A DNA stretch of 64,000 bases from contig CAWIMY010000007.1 in the NCBI GenBank assembly GCA_963837355.1, forward strand, positions 186,001 to 250,000, written 5' to 3'. Below are positions 16,371 to 25,146 of this stretch, in pieces; position 1 is the first letter of the stretch, and each line of letters begins with the position of its first letter. Source of the DNA: Aureispira sp963837355. GTDB taxonomy: Bacteria; Bacteroidota; Bacteroidia; Chitinophagales; Saprospiraceae. Both the position numbers and the translations under genes were made by a program. The notes below the pieces were generated by a model that was given only the letters and a program-made list of their open reading frames with translations, was not told the origin of the DNA and did no database searches.

Positions 16371-18389
16371 TTACTTGTAAGAACGTGTTTTCAACTCAAT
16401 GTCGTTGAATTCTAGTTCCTCTTTGTGCAGGATAGGATCGTTGCCCATACCCGTGTATTCCCAAGCCGATACATACTTGTAATTGACATCGTCGCGCAAG
16501 GCTTCTCCGTCTTTAGTCGCGTACTCATCGCGGAAGTGACCGCCACAAGATTCGTTTCTATCCAAGGCATCCACCATCATTAACTCTGCAAGTTCCATAA
16601 AGTCAGATACGCGCAAGGCTTTTTCTAACTCGGGGTTAAATTCTATCCCGTCGCCATCTTGGTGAGGAATGAAGACCTCTTTCCAGAAGCGATCGCGCAA
16701 GTCGCGTACTTTCTGACGGCCTAGGCGCAGTCCTTCTTCATTGCGAGCCATACCACAGTATTCCCACATGATTTCAACGCCTAATTCTCGGTGGAACGAC
16801 TCTACGGAGCGGGTACCTTGAACACTGAGCAATTTGCGAATTTTGTTACGCACATTGTTCTCTGCTTCTTCAAATTCAGGGCTGTTCGTATCGGTCATTG
16901 GAGTACGAATTTCTCCACTTAAGAAAACGCCAATCGTATAGGGCAAAACAAAGTAACCATCGGCCAATCCTTGCATCAAGGCAGAAGCGCCTAGACGGTT
17001 GGCACCGTGGTCAGAGAAGTTCGCTTCTCCTGTAGCAAATAAACCAGGAACCGACGTTTCTAAGTTATAATCTACCCAAGTACCACCCATCGTATAGTGA
17101 ATAGCAGGGTAAATCCGCATGGGCGTATAGTAAGGATCTTCTCCAGTGATTTTCTCATACATCTCAAACAAGTTACCGTATTCTTTGGCGACAATCCCGC
17201 GACCTAAGCGCTTGATTTCCTCGTCACTAGGATTAGCGATACCCAAAGAAATAGCTTCGGAATGTCCGTAACGCTCTACGGCAGCGGCAAAGTCCAAGTA
17301 AACGGATAAACCTGTTGTACCAACACCATAACCATCATCACAAAGGTATTTGGCGGCTCTAGAAGCCACATCACGCGGTACTAAGTTGCCAAAAGAAGGG
17401 TAAAGGCGTTCTAGGTAATAATCTCTATCTTCTTCGGCTAAGTCAGTCGCTTTCATTTTTCCTTGGCGTAACAATTCGACATCTTTTTTGTGCTTGGGAA
17501 CCCAAACACGGCCGTCATTACGCAAAGACTCTGACATCAATGTCAGTTTAGATTGATAATCGCCCGATACAGGAATACAAGTCGGGTGAATTTGGCAAAA
17601 GCAAGGGTTAGCGAAAAAAGCACCGCGTTTGTGCGCGGCCCAAGAGGCCGTTACATTGGAACCCATGGCGTTGGTAGACAAGTAATAAACGTTGCCATAA
17701 CCACCAGAGGCCAACACCACGGCGTGTGCTCCAAAACGGTGCAAGGTACCTTTGACCAAGTTACGGGCAATAATACCACGCGCCTTGCCATCTACAACCA
17801 CTAAATCCAACATCTCGTGGCGGTTGTACATCTCTACATTACCCAAAGAAATTTGTCTAGAAAGGGCACTGTAGGCACCGATCAACAACTGCTGACCCGT
17901 TTGTCCACGTGCATAAAACGTACGGGATACCTGCACCCCTCCAAAAGAGCGGTTAGCTAAGCTTCCCCCATATTCTCTAGCAAAAGGGACACCCTGAGCA
18001 ACACATTGGTCAATGATGTTACGCGATACCTCCGCTAAGCGATGCACGTTGGCTTCGCGAGAGCGGTAATCCCCTCCTTTTACGGTATCATAAAATAAAC
18101 GGTAGACAGAATCGCCATCGTTTTGGTAATTTTTAGCAGCATTGATACCGCCTTGGGCGGCGATACTGTGGGCGCGGCGTGGACTATCGTGAAAGCAAAG
18201 TGCTTTGACTCGATAACCTAATTCGCCGAGGGTAGCGGCCGCCGAAGCGCCTGCTAGACCTGTGCCTACGACAATAATTTCAATGTTGCGTTTGTTATTG
18301 GGAGCGACTAGCGGCATGGTGGAACGGTATTCCGTCCATTTTTCGGCCAGCGTTGCGCTTTCTGGTACGTTTGACTGAAGCTTTTTCAT
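16371..18389 (-). CDS. sdhA: Succinate dehydrogenase/fumarate reductase flavoprotein subunit
   Basis: The product has 672 residues. The N-terminal FAD-binding segment is VVGTGLAGASAAATLGELG. It is followed by the HSIAAQGGINA motif, whose histidine carries covalent FAD in this family. A second flavoprotein motif, including GGTWVDYNLETSVPGLFATGE and GANRLGASALMQGL, lies in the C-terminal half. The length fits the long Bacteroidota/Epsilonproteobacteria-type SdhA/FrdA. It oxidises succinate to fumarate, or the reverse, on the cytoplasmic face of the membrane complex. It sits between sdhC (97 bases upstream) and sdhB (30 bases downstream). Confidence 0.97.
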   Translation of the reverse strand: MKKLQSNVPESATLAEKWTEYRSTMPLVAPNNKRNIEIIVVGTGLAGASAAATLGELGYRVKALCFHDSPRRAHSIAAQGGINAAKNYQNDGDSVYRLFYDTVKGGDYRSREANVHRLAEVSRNIIDQCVAQGVPFAREYGGSLANRSFGGVQVSRTFYARGQTGQQLLIGAYSALSRQISLGNVEMYNRHEMLDLVVVDGKARGIIARNLVKGTLHRFGAHAVVLASGGYGNVYYLSTNAMGSNVTASWAAHKRGAFFANPCFCQIHPTCIPVSGDYQSKLTLMSESLRNDGRVWVPKHKKDVELLRQGKMKATDLAEEDRDYYLERLYPSFGNLVPRDVASRAAKYLCDDGYGVGTTGLSVYLDFAAAVERYGHSEAISLGIANPSDEEIKRLGRGIVAKEYGNLFEMYEKITGEDPYYTPMRIYPAIHYTMGGTWVDYNLETSVPGLFATGEANFSDHGANRLGASALMQGLADGYFVLPYTIGVFLSGEIRTPMTDTNSPEFEEAENNVRNKIRKLLSVQGTRSVESFHRELGVEIMWEYCGMARNEEGLRLGRQKVRDLRDRFWKEVFIPHQDGDGIEFNPELEKALRVSDFMELAELMMVDALDRNESCGGHFRDEYATKDGEALRDDVNYKYVSAWEYTGMGNDPILHKEELEFNDIELKTRSYK

Positions 18390-18486
18390 ACAAAGAATGA
18401 ATTTGGTTCAAAAAATAAAAAGAAAGAGTAGGTGTTTGGAAGCTTTCAACAGCCTATTCCACTACTCCAAAAAAAGAAAGACACGC

Positions 18487-19206
18487 TTAAACGCCGCTAG
18501 AGACGTGCATGATATAGAAGTAAGTAGGCATACTAGCAAAACCCAAAGGAATCAAGATGGCAAAACCATAACCCAAAGCCTTGATGATCGGAGAGTACTT
18601 CTTGTTGTTTAAGCCCATAGACTGAAACGCACTCCAGAAACCGTGCAACAAGTGCAAGCTCAAGGCAACCAAAGAAACTAAGTAGAAAATCACATTGACA
18701 GGACTCTTGAACGCTTCCTTAACAATGAGGTATAAATCTTTTACTTGTTCACCAGAGGGCTCTACTTCGGCCATCAACGGAACTTCGAAGAAGTGCATTT
18801 GTGCCCAGAATTGCCACATGTGTAAGCCTATAAATGCCAATAATAGAACGCCCAACCAAATCATGTTGCGCGAAGCTATTTTAGCATCCGTATCCGAAAT
18901 TTCTTTGCCCTCGTAACGAGAACCTTTTGCTTTCTTGTTGTGAATAGAGATCAAAATTCCCTGAACAGCGTGTAGCAAAATAAAGAAATAGTTGCCGTAA
19001 GAAACCACTTTGATGAGCGGGTTATGCGTCATCATATAAGCGTACATATTGAAAGCATACCCATCAGAATAACCATCCGTGCTTAAAAACAATTGTAGGT
19101 TACCAAGCATGTGTACCACCAAGAACAAGCATAAAAATAAGCCTGTTAGCGACATGATAAGCTTTCTGCCGATAGAAGACAATAAAAAGTTTACAATCCA
19201 CTTCAT
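18487..19206 (-). CDS. sdhC: Succinate dehydrogenase cytochrome b subunit (membrane anchor)
   Basis: The product has 239 residues and five hydrophobic segments, matching the single-anchor cytochrome b558 type of complex II (TIGR02046-like, typical of Bacteroidota). Histidines in or near the membrane segments (HMLGN, HAVQGI, HMWQF, HLLHGFW) are candidate haem b ligands. The protein holds the SdhAB pair on the membrane and passes electrons to or from menaquinone. It is the first gene of the operon, with a 405-bp gene-free region upstream that is shared with the divergent rnpB. Confidence 0.95.
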   Translation of the reverse strand: MKWIVNFLLSSIGRKLIMSLTGLFLCLFLVVHMLGNLQLFLSTDGYSDGYAFNMYAYMMTHNPLIKVVSYGNYFFILLHAVQGILISIHNKKAKGSRYEGKEISDTDAKIASRNMIWLGVLLLAFIGLHMWQFWAQMHFFEVPLMAEVEPSGEQVKDLYLIVKEAFKSPVNVIFYLVSLVALSLHLLHGFWSAFQSMGLNNKKYSPIIKALGYGFAILIPLGFASMPTYFYIMHVSSGV

Positions 19207-19595
19207 GTTGTAGAAATAATTTTAGTTTTAAATATTAAGTGCTTTAAGAAGGAGCCCCAAGGGGTACTTCTTGCCGACTTACCCCCTGCAACAACAGAAT
19301 GTTGGCAGCGAAGCGACATCTTGCAAAATATCCATTCAACAGCACTTATGCAACCTATGTTAAGGCTTTCTACCACTCTATTTTTATTTAGAATAGTTCT
19401 AGACTTAATGTCTGTCCTATATTTTGCCCTTAATCCTGTTCTATAAAAGGCATTGCTTCTGATAAAACGGGCTACAATCCGCTAGAAAACAGGCCTAAAG
19501 CCCTTTCTTTTCTAGTATTTCTTACCCTTAATAATAAGCAAAAAACAATCCAATTTTAGTTCTCTCTAGGGGCGGCGTTTTCTTAGAAAATACCC
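19207..19595. other. Divergent intergenic region between sdhC and rnpB
   Basis: No gene is visible. The region must carry the sdhC promoter (minus strand), although no clean TAnnTTTG box could be assigned to it. The rnpB promoter lies at its right edge. Confidence 0.5.
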
Positions 19596-19603
19596 TACCT
19601 TTG
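19596..19603 (+). promoter_or_regulatory. Bacteroidota-type -7 box of rnpB
   Basis: The octamer TACCTTTG fits the TAnnTTTG consensus used by the Bacteroidota primary sigma factor. It ends 9 bases before the 5' end of the RNase P RNA as set by its terminal helix, which is the expected distance to a transcription start. No clear -33 TTG was found at the usual spacing. Confidence 0.7.
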
Positions 19604-19611
19604 TAAGGTAA

Positions 19612-20040
19612 CTGCAAGCCGCCCTATCGCGGGTGCGATTGGTGGCAACACCAGTCAAAAACGAGGAAAGTCCGAACAACGCAGAGCGGCACACCATCTA
19701 ACGGATGGGGTGCTGATTCGTCAGCATACAGCTAGTGTCACAGAAAATTACCGCTCCGAGATTCTTCGAAGAGTACTACTCTAAGCGAAGTCGAAGAGTA
19801 AGGGTGAAAACGTGCGGTAAGAGCGCACGACGCAGGGTGGTAACACTCCGTGGGGATAAACCTTGTGTGTTGAAATGCCATGTAAACCAGTAGGTTCCGA
19901 CAACCCAGTTGTCGGGACAACGAGTTGCTCGCTTGTGCTGGAGGGTAGGCAGATAGACTCCGCCAGTGATGTCGGAGCTAGATAAATGATAGGGCTAGGT
20001 CTTTCGAGGCATAGACAGAATTCGGCTTATAGGCTTGCAG
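19612..20040 (+). ncRNA. rnpB: RNase P RNA (bacterial class A)
   Basis: This is the catalytic RNA that removes 5' leaders from precursor tRNAs. The terminal P1 helix is exact: the nine bases at 19612-19620 pair with 20032-20040. The universally conserved GAGGAAAGTCCGAACA core lies at about 19660-19676. The 3' half has AGGGTGGTAACACTCCGTGGGG (split here as AGGGTGGTAA and CACTCCGTGGGG) and ends in AGACAGAATTCGGCTTATAG, the conserved 3' strand. A T-rich tract follows immediately and can act as terminator with P1. A long hairpin of GAAGAGT/ACTCT type near 19757-19800 is the variable P12-like arm. The protein partner, rnpA, is also in this window at 25143-25532. Confidence 0.96.
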
Positions 20041-20082
20041 TTGCTTTTTTTCTTTTACTCTCCAGAAAAGAAAACGCACTCC

Positions 20083-20547
20083 ATGATTACCAATAAAGAA
20101 ACCATGGCCCAAGTGTTCTCCAACTTACATGATGGCACCCTATATCTAGACATGACACCTACCGAGGCGTATCATTGCTGGAAGGTAGATTGCGAATACT
20201 TGGCGGAGCGGATCCAACCACAGTACACGCTCTTTTGGATTAAAGTATACGGGTTGAAAAAATTTGTGTTTCACCCTTGGCTCAGAGACCTAGAGGCTCC
20301 CGAAATCGTGTTGACTGCTCCTACAGCACTTTCGCAAATAGCCCTCGGAATTTATGAAGCAACCGTCAAGGAAGGGGAGGTGACCTTGGTACTCGAAGAC
20401 AGTTACGAAGCGGCTAATTTTGCAGGGGGAACTTTAGTGATAGCCTGTCAAGGCATCGAGTTGCTTGATCAGGCTTGGAAGCCGATAGAAGCGGTAGCAC
20501 TGGGCAAACTGGCTAACGCGTATTGGGCGGGGATTCGAGACGCCTAA
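20083..20547 (+). CDS. Hypothetical protein
   Basis: The product has 154 residues when started at the ATG at 20083. The frame stays open upstream to 20035, but those codons overlap the 3' helix and T tract of rnpB, so the later start is preferred. The protein is acidic with no signal peptide or membrane segment. It contains a DGTLYLDMTPTEAYHCWKVDC segment near the N-terminus (here DGTLYLDMT and EAYHCWKVDC) and alternating strand-like stretches. I do not recognise the family. It is isolated between rnpB and a decayed gene fragment, so context gives no hint of function. Confidence 0.7.
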   Translation: MITNKETMAQVFSNLHDGTLYLDMTPTEAYHCWKVDCEYLAERIQPQYTLFWIKVYGLKKFVFHPWLRDLEAPEIVLTAPTALSQIALGIYEATVKEGEVTLVLEDSYEAANFAGGTLVIACQGIELLDQAWKPIEAVALGKLANAYWAGIRDA

Positions 20548-20551
20548 ATAA

Positions 20552-20677
20552 TTACTCAAAAAGCTACGCATTAAAGCAGAAAAGATAGGGGCAGATGCAA
20601 TTGTTAATCGACAATACGATTACAGCAGCAACTACCCCTATGCCTCTTGGATCTTAGTGCGGTATAATAAAAATTAA
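20552..20677 (+). pseudogene. 3' remnant of a small protein gene
   Basis: After an in-frame stop at 20549 this frame reads about 41 coding-like residues, including KAEKIGADAIVN and ASWILVRYNKN, to a TAA at 20675. It has no start codon. The AxxxGADAIVN pattern is typical of the C-terminal part of small lipoproteins and of YbjQ-like proteins. It is most simply the tail of a gene whose 5' part has been lost. Confidence 0.45.
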
Positions 20678-20740
20678 GTAGGATCAGTTTTCTAAACTTG
20701 AAGTAAGAAGGCCGTCTACCTTTGTATAAAATAAAAAATC

Positions 20741-21274
20741 TTAGGCCAATATAGACAGCGCTCTTCCTAAGGCTACAAAAAGAACAACTAAACCTATTAG
20801 AAGAGGAATACTTACTAGGATTAGTCCAGCAATCCCAAAACCTCGCTTAGAGTTGGGCACATCTTTAGACCCGATAACTCCTAATAAAGAGAACACTCCG
20901 CCCACTGCAAACACCGTACAACAGACCGCAAACAGTATATAGAGTGGTAGGTTAGCAGCTGCACTAAAGCCCAATACAAGCAGTAAGGCCAAAACTCCCA
21001 ATATAAATAGGCCTATAGCACCAATGATCGTAAAGAAACCTATCAAATTGAGTTGAGCGTGATTCTTAGGAGGGTGTTGCTGTCGCTTCTGGCGCGCGTG
21101 CAAACGATTCAAGCGGCGCTGCTGCTGCTTTTCTTGGCGAACTTGGCGTTTTTTATTTTTGATAATAGGCGTATGCGCTATGGCAGGGACGCTAGCAGGT
21201 ACGGCCGAAAAGCTATAACAACAACTTACTACAAACAATAAGAGCAGTCGAAAAGAAAAAGAGGAAATAGACAT
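20741..21274 (-). CDS. Membrane protein of unknown function with basic linker
   Basis: The product has 177 residues. It starts with a hydrophobic signal-like segment (LLLLFVVSCCYSFSA). A strongly basic, glutamine-rich stretch (about residues 40-72, RQEKQQQRRLNRLHARQKRQQ) follows, then three hydrophobic segments at about 76-102, 107-133 and 146-172. The layout (processed N-terminus, charged linker, C-terminal membrane helices) recurs in small Bacteroidota proteins annotated only as hypothetical or DUF4190-like. No catalytic residues are visible. It is flanked by the remnant at 20552-20677 and by a 261-bp gap that contains one hairpin (21328-21353). Confidence 0.75.
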   Translation of the reverse strand: MSISSFSFRLLLLFVVSCCYSFSAVPASVPAIAHTPIIKNKKRQVRQEKQQQRRLNRLHARQKRQQHPPKNHAQLNLIGFFTIIGAIGLFILGVLALLLVLGFSAAANLPLYILFAVCCTVFAVGGVFSLLGVIGSKDVPNSKRGFGIAGLILVSIPLLIGLVVLFVALGRALSILA

Positions 21275-21535
21275 AGATGTTGGTTGGTTGATAAGAAAAA
21301 TGGTTAAAAGATAATTAGAAGTTTACCGCCAATAGCACCTTAATGTTATTGGCTGCTCAAAAGACGCTTTCTATCTGAAAAGAGTTGTCTCTATAGTTTA
21401 AAACATTCCATAATGTAGAAATAGCAGAGCCGTCTATTCAGGGCAAACAATAGATTTTTTAAGGAATTTGGTCTGCTAGATACAAGGGAGTCTCCACATC
21501 AATCTTATTGCCAATAGCGTTGAAAAAAACTCGCC

Positions 21536-22159
21536 TTACAACCAAAATTCCTTCTTCACGCCCTCTAGTGCCAACACTTGCTCCGCAGGTACCTGCAACG
21601 CGTCCCAATCACGCCGTTCCAAATGCGGCAACTGCTCGGCTATAAACGGGCGCATATCGTGAATGGCCACCACCTCTTCTTGCGCATAGCGACGGATAAA
21701 GTCCCCACGCAAGCCCAATTGCACCGCTTTTCGGGCTAATTTTTCTCCTGTAGGATGGTGATCAGGATCCCACTGTAAGCGGACATCACTGTGGGCAATC
21801 GCCTCTTGCCAAGCTTCCTTTTCAGGATAAAGATGCTTCTTATAAGAAGAAACAACGCTCTCGTTGAGGATTTCGACAAAGAATTTCAATGGTAATTCCA
21901 CCCCCAAAACATAGGTTTGACCATCTTTCTGTCCCCAGCCCGAGCGGTACATCATCCACAAAAAATTAGGCTTGATCCAGCTCATCCGCGTCAATTTGAA
22001 ATCGCCCCCAAACTGTTGGTGCTTTAGGGCATAACGCCCAATACTTGGTCGGTACGCTTGGTACACAATAATATTATCCCCTCGTAGGGTCGCCAAAATG
22101 TGCTTCCCCGTCTGCGGGGCTTGTTGTTCATATGCTCGGTAAGAAATCGTTGGAAACAT
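21536..22159 (-). CDS. DUF4291 domain-containing protein
   Basis: The product has 207 residues from the ATG at 22159. An upstream TTG at 22231 would add 24 residues that do not belong to the domain. The family signature is clear: IIVYQAYRPSIGRYAL, then FKLTRMSWIKPNFLWMMYRSGW (written here as FKLTRMSWIKP and NFLWMMYRSGW), then VQLGLRGDFIRRYA near the C-terminus. DUF4291 proteins are widespread single-domain proteins of unknown biochemical role. It is monocistronic and divergent from the DUF1697 gene, about 145 bp away. Confidence 0.9.
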   Translation of the reverse strand: MFPTISYRAYEQQAPQTGKHILATLRGDNIIVYQAYRPSIGRYALKHQQFGGDFKLTRMSWIKPNFLWMMYRSGWGQKDGQTYVLGVELPLKFFVEILNESVVSSYKKHLYPEKEAWQEAIAHSDVRLQWDPDHHPTGEKLARKAVQLGLRGDFIRRYAQEEVVAIHDMRPFIAEQLPHLERRDWDALQVPAEQVLALEGVKKEFWL

Positions 22160-22303
22160 GGTAAGAAGGTCTAAAAAGTAATGGTTAGGCTGGATCACTT
22201 GGCCACTTTTTCTAAGTGTTCCTAGTTTCAACTAAAGAACCCTACGGGCAAGTAATTCAAAAATTAAGTACCTTGTTCTTATTGAGAACAAACAAGAGAA
22301 ATT

Positions 22304-22828
22304 ATGGACTACATCGCCTTGCTGCGTGGTATTAATGTCAGTGGAAAAAATAAATTGCCAATGGCCGACTTGCGCCAATTAAGCGAAGGGATCGGTTGGA
22401 AAAACGTACAAAGTTATATCCAGTCTGGAAATTTGCTCTTTGAAGCGGACACGCTCCCCCAAGCCGAAGATTTATCTGTTGCTATAAAGCGAGAATATGC
22501 GTATGAAGTTCCCGTACTGCTTCGAACCCAAGAATATTTTCGGCAGGCACTCACCAATCCCTTCTTAGAAGCAACCCCTGATTTGGATACCAAAACACTC
22601 CACGTGACGTTCTTAGTAGTTGCGCCTGCCCCTTCGGCAATTGCTGCATTAGAAGAAGTCGATCCCAAAGCCGACCGCTGGCAAGTCATCGACGACCGTG
22701 TATATTTGCACTGCCCCAATGGTTATGGGCGCACCAAACTGACCAACAATTATTTGGAAAAAAAGCTAGGCCAAATAGCCACTACTCGAAATTGGCGAAC
22801 GCTTCATAAATTAGCAACTTGGGAATAA
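22304..22828 (+). CDS. DUF1697 domain-containing protein
   Basis: The product has 174 residues. It begins with the family hallmark YIALLRGINVSGKNKLPMADL (YIALLRGINV, then SGKNKLPMADL) and has the YIQSGNLLFEA segment. A C-terminal GYGRTKLTNNYLEKKLG motif precedes the ATTRNWRTLHKL ending. The family is common in bacteria and structurally solved, but its function is not established. It starts from an ATG in a divergent arrangement with the DUF4291 gene and ends 43 bases from the convergent lipoprotein gene. Confidence 0.93.
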   Translation: MDYIALLRGINVSGKNKLPMADLRQLSEGIGWKNVQSYIQSGNLLFEADTLPQAEDLSVAIKREYAYEVPVLLRTQEYFRQALTNPFLEATPDLDTKTLHVTFLVVAPAPSAIAALEEVDPKADRWQVIDDRVYLHCPNGYGRTKLTNNYLEKKLGQIATTRNWRTLHKLATWE

Positions 22829-22871
22829 GTCCTTGCGGTAAAACCCTCCTCTAGAGCAGCAAAATAACCGT

Positions 22872-23819
22872 CTAATTGGAAACGGGCTCATACTCAAATT
22901 GGTAGATCCGCGCTTTTTTCTTTTGCCCTTCAGAAGACAAAAAAAGATCGCCTTTATCATTGAAAGCCAAGCCTTCGGGTTGCTCAAAATCCTTATCGGA
23001 CAAGCGGCAAAGGGCTTTAATTTTGAATGCCTTGTTGAGAACCAAAAGGCTGTTGCCTACCGCACAGAGTAAGTACACATCTTGGGTAATTGGGTGAACC
23101 GCAATCGCAGAAGGTTGGAGCGGCATGGTAGGTTTTTCTCGACGCAGCATTTTTTTATAATAGCCAAACTCGGGATGCTGGCGCATATTTTTATTGATAA
23201 AACTTTTGAGTTGCTGCCGCGAAATACTAAAGAGTGGTTTGGTGAAAAAAGAATCTAAGGCCAAATCGTAGGCGTAGACGGCGCGCTCATAGTAGCGTTC
23301 TTGCCCAATAGCAGCAGAACCTTTACAGGCAATCCAAAGTTGTTGACTAACAGGGTCATAAGTCAATCCTTCTGTATTATTAGGTTCACCTAAATTGGTA
23401 TTGATAACGCGAGTACGGGTTTTCTTTTTATCCTTTTTCCAGCGGTCAATTTCGAACAACACCCCATCTGCCCGCAATACATATAAGTACTTCCCCTGAA
23501 AGGCGACCCCCTCATAATCCCCATCGGCTGAAAAATCAACTATGCGATCAATATCGCCTTTTTTATCCAACCAATAAAGGGTACCTTTTTCATCCTGTAC
23601 CGTCACTAAGCCTTCATCGGGGACATAGGTCAAGCCCGAAATCTCTCGCAGTTTATTAGAAAGTTTGATCTCTTTCTTCGCGTTCTCCAAGTTATACCCC
23701 AAGGCCAAGTCATGGCGCTGGCTGTCTGAATTAGCAGGCGGTTTGGGAGAATTATTAGCACAAGCGAAGAGCAAGCAGGCACAGGCCAAACAGAAGCAGT
23801 AGAGCAACAAACGCATCAT
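22872..23819 (-). CDS. SdiA-regulated-type beta-propeller lipoprotein
   Basis: The product has 315 residues. The N-terminal signal ends in a lipobox (LLFAC, Cys at about residue 20), so it should be a lipoprotein. The remainder shows the repeated strand pattern of SdiA-regulated/YjiK-type propellers: LREISGLTYVPDEG, then DYEGVAFQGKYLYVLRADG, NTEGLTYDP, PSAIAVHPITQDVYLL and QPEGLAFNDKGDLFLSSEG. These proteins are thought to be extracytoplasmic and some bind calcium or act as phytase-like propellers; the ligand here is unknown. It is the last gene of a minus-strand group, 20 bases after the acyltransferase. Confidence 0.85.
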   Translation of the reverse strand: MMRLLLYCFCLACACLLFACANNSPKPPANSDSQRHDLALGYNLENAKKEIKLSNKLREISGLTYVPDEGLVTVQDEKGTLYWLDKKGDIDRIVDFSADGDYEGVAFQGKYLYVLRADGVLFEIDRWKKDKKKTRTRVINTNLGEPNNTEGLTYDPVSQQLWIACKGSAAIGQERYYERAVYAYDLALDSFFTKPLFSISRQQLKSFINKNMRQHPEFGYYKKMLRREKPTMPLQPSAIAVHPITQDVYLLCAVGNSLLVLNKAFKIKALCRLSDKDFEQPEGLAFNDKGDLFLSSEGQKKKARIYQFEYEPVSN

Positions 23820-23839
23820 AATACGGAAAATTTGAATAG

Positions 23840-24442
23840 CTAGGACTGAGCATCAGGCAATTGGGGAAGGAAGCGTTGATCGATGCTGAATTTCTCAGGG
23901 TGTTTCCCTGTTTTATCAGCAAAAAAGGCCATGATTTGAGCCATGTCTTTCTCCAAATCGCCCGAAGGATAAACGACCTTTCCAAAACCGCCGATTTTTT
24001 CTTTGTAATCTAAATAGCCTAGGCAAATGGGCACATTTGCCTGTAAAGCAATGTAATAAAAGCCTGTTTTCCACTCTTCGCGGAGCGAGCGCGTTCCCTC
24101 TGCTGCAATCATCAAACACAAGCGTTCTTCTTTTTCGAACAACTGTGCAATGGCCTGTACTGTACTTTGTTTTTGCTCGCCTTCCTTTTTGGGTTTTCTA
24201 TTGATAGCAATCCCCCCTAACGCCCGTAAAATTGACCCAAAGGGAAAACCCATAATTTCTTTCTTAATAGCATAACGCGCCTTGACATTCAAGACATTCA
24301 TCACCGCTAGCGTAATGGGAAAATCCCAATTAGAGGTATGCGGCGCGCAAATCATCACACATTGCCCCTGCATTTCTTTGGGTTGATTGGGGTCGATGCG
24401 CCAGCCCATTATTTTGAGAAAAAGTTTGCTGAAAAAGCTCAT
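23840..24442 (-). CDS. 1-acyl-sn-glycerol-3-phosphate acyltransferase-like protein
   Basis: The product has 200 residues of the PlsC-type acyltransferase family. The catalytic HxxxxD motif is seen as HTSNWD at about residue 35. A GIAINRKP block follows and then the substrate-binding EGTRS motif at about 115. The proteins transfer an acyl group from acyl-ACP or acyl-CoA to a lysophospholipid or related acceptor at the inner membrane. This short form, with a long insert between blocks, matches the second class in Bacteroidota whose acceptor is not firmly known. It lies 31 bases after the small lipoprotein gene and 20 bases before the propeller lipoprotein. Confidence 0.88.
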   Translation of the reverse strand: MSFFSKLFLKIMGWRIDPNQPKEMQGQCVMICAPHTSNWDFPITLAVMNVLNVKARYAIKKEIMGFPFGSILRALGGIAINRKPKKEGEQKQSTVQAIAQLFEKEERLCLMIAAEGTRSLREEWKTGFYYIALQANVPICLGYLDYKEKIGGFGKVVYPSGDLEKDMAQIMAFFADKTGKHPEKFSIDQRFLPQLPDAQS

Positions 24443-24473
24443 TGATATAATATTTAATAGTCGATATAGAGAA

Positions 24474-24810
24474 TTAGTAGCCTAGCGTACGAGAAATATC
24501 AGGACAATTTTTTTCTAACGCCTCTATAAATTTCCCCTTGAATTTTAGTCTGGCTTCTTCATCGTCTCCAAAAGTCTCGAGTGGGTTGTAGTCACCCATG
24601 CAATCACCAATACTATTCATGTAAGTAGTACGATCAATTTCTCCTGCACGAAGTTGTTGGGCGGCTTCCGAATCTGGGGCGTAACAATTGCACAAACGCT
24701 TTGCCTCCGCTTCCGCAGAAGCGGCCTTGACAGGCACTTAACACACTACTAAGAAGACCTATTAGAATTAGATAACGCCCAATTGTACCTTTTATTTTTA
24801 AATGAATCAT
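24474..24810 (-). pseudogene. Small lipoprotein, reading frame broken after the lipobox
   Basis: Two pieces fit together. From the ATG at 24810 one frame encodes a clear lipoprotein signal peptide with the lipobox LSAC (Cys27, codon 24730-24732). The following mature part is in another frame from about 24729 to 24474 and gives 80-odd residues, including AEAEAKRLCNCYAPDSEA and NCPDISRTLGY. A GTG at 24737 opens the second frame, but starting there leaves a protein without its export signal. A one-base indel near 24721-24735 would join them. The mature protein is small, acidic and has several cysteines; function unknown. The break may be a mutation or a sequencing error. Confidence 0.6.
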
Positions 24811-24894
24811 AAGAATAAGTATTGATTAATAGAGGGGTAAAAAAGCTTGTTGCATGCGTAGATCGTATCCCCTTTGTTTGTAGTAGCGCTGCTG

Positions 24895-25146
24895 CTAAGG
24901 AACAGGATCGTGGCCATGCCCTCCCCACGGATTGCAGCGCAAAATACGCCGAACGGTTAAATACCCTCCCTTAAAAGGGCCGTGTTTTTTGATGGCTTGT
25001 AGGCCATAATTAGAACAAGAGGGCTCATAGCGACAAGCAGAAGGCAAAATAGGGGAGATAAAGAGCTGATAGCCTCGAATAAACAAGAGCATCAAGCTCC
25101 CCAATAGCCGAAAAGGCAATTTTAACAACCAAATTAATCCGTTCAT
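24895..25146 (-). CDS. yidD: Membrane protein insertion efficiency factor YidD
   Basis: The product has 83 residues. It begins with an amphipathic/hydrophobic segment (LLKLPFRLLGSLMLLFIRGYQ) broken here as LLKLPFRLLG and SLMLLFIRGYQ. The family block ISPILPSACRYEPSCSNYG has the conserved cysteines, and the protein ends in NPWGGHGHDPVP. YidD assists YidC-dependent insertion of inner-membrane proteins. Its start overlaps the end of rnpA by 4 bases, the classic rnpA-yidD arrangement, which implies translational coupling. Confidence 0.95.
   Translation of the reverse strand: MNGLIWLLKLPFRLLGSLMLLFIRGYQLFISPILPSACRYEPSCSNYGLQAIKKHGPFKGGYLTVRRILRCNPWGGHGHDPVP

Noticed and set aside
15564..19206. 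Horizontal transfer of the sdh operon
   Set aside because: Gene order and base use match what is expected for Bacteroidota; no mobile-element marks nearby.
20035..20082. Upstream start of the hypothetical protein gene
   Set aside because: These codons overlap the P1 helix and terminator of rnpB; the ATG at 20083 is preferred.
21464..21534. Short coding-like stretch (FFNAIGNKIDVETPLYLA) just after the DUF4291 stop on the minus strand
   Set aside because: Only about 25 residues, no start, no recognised family; too short to call a gene remnant.
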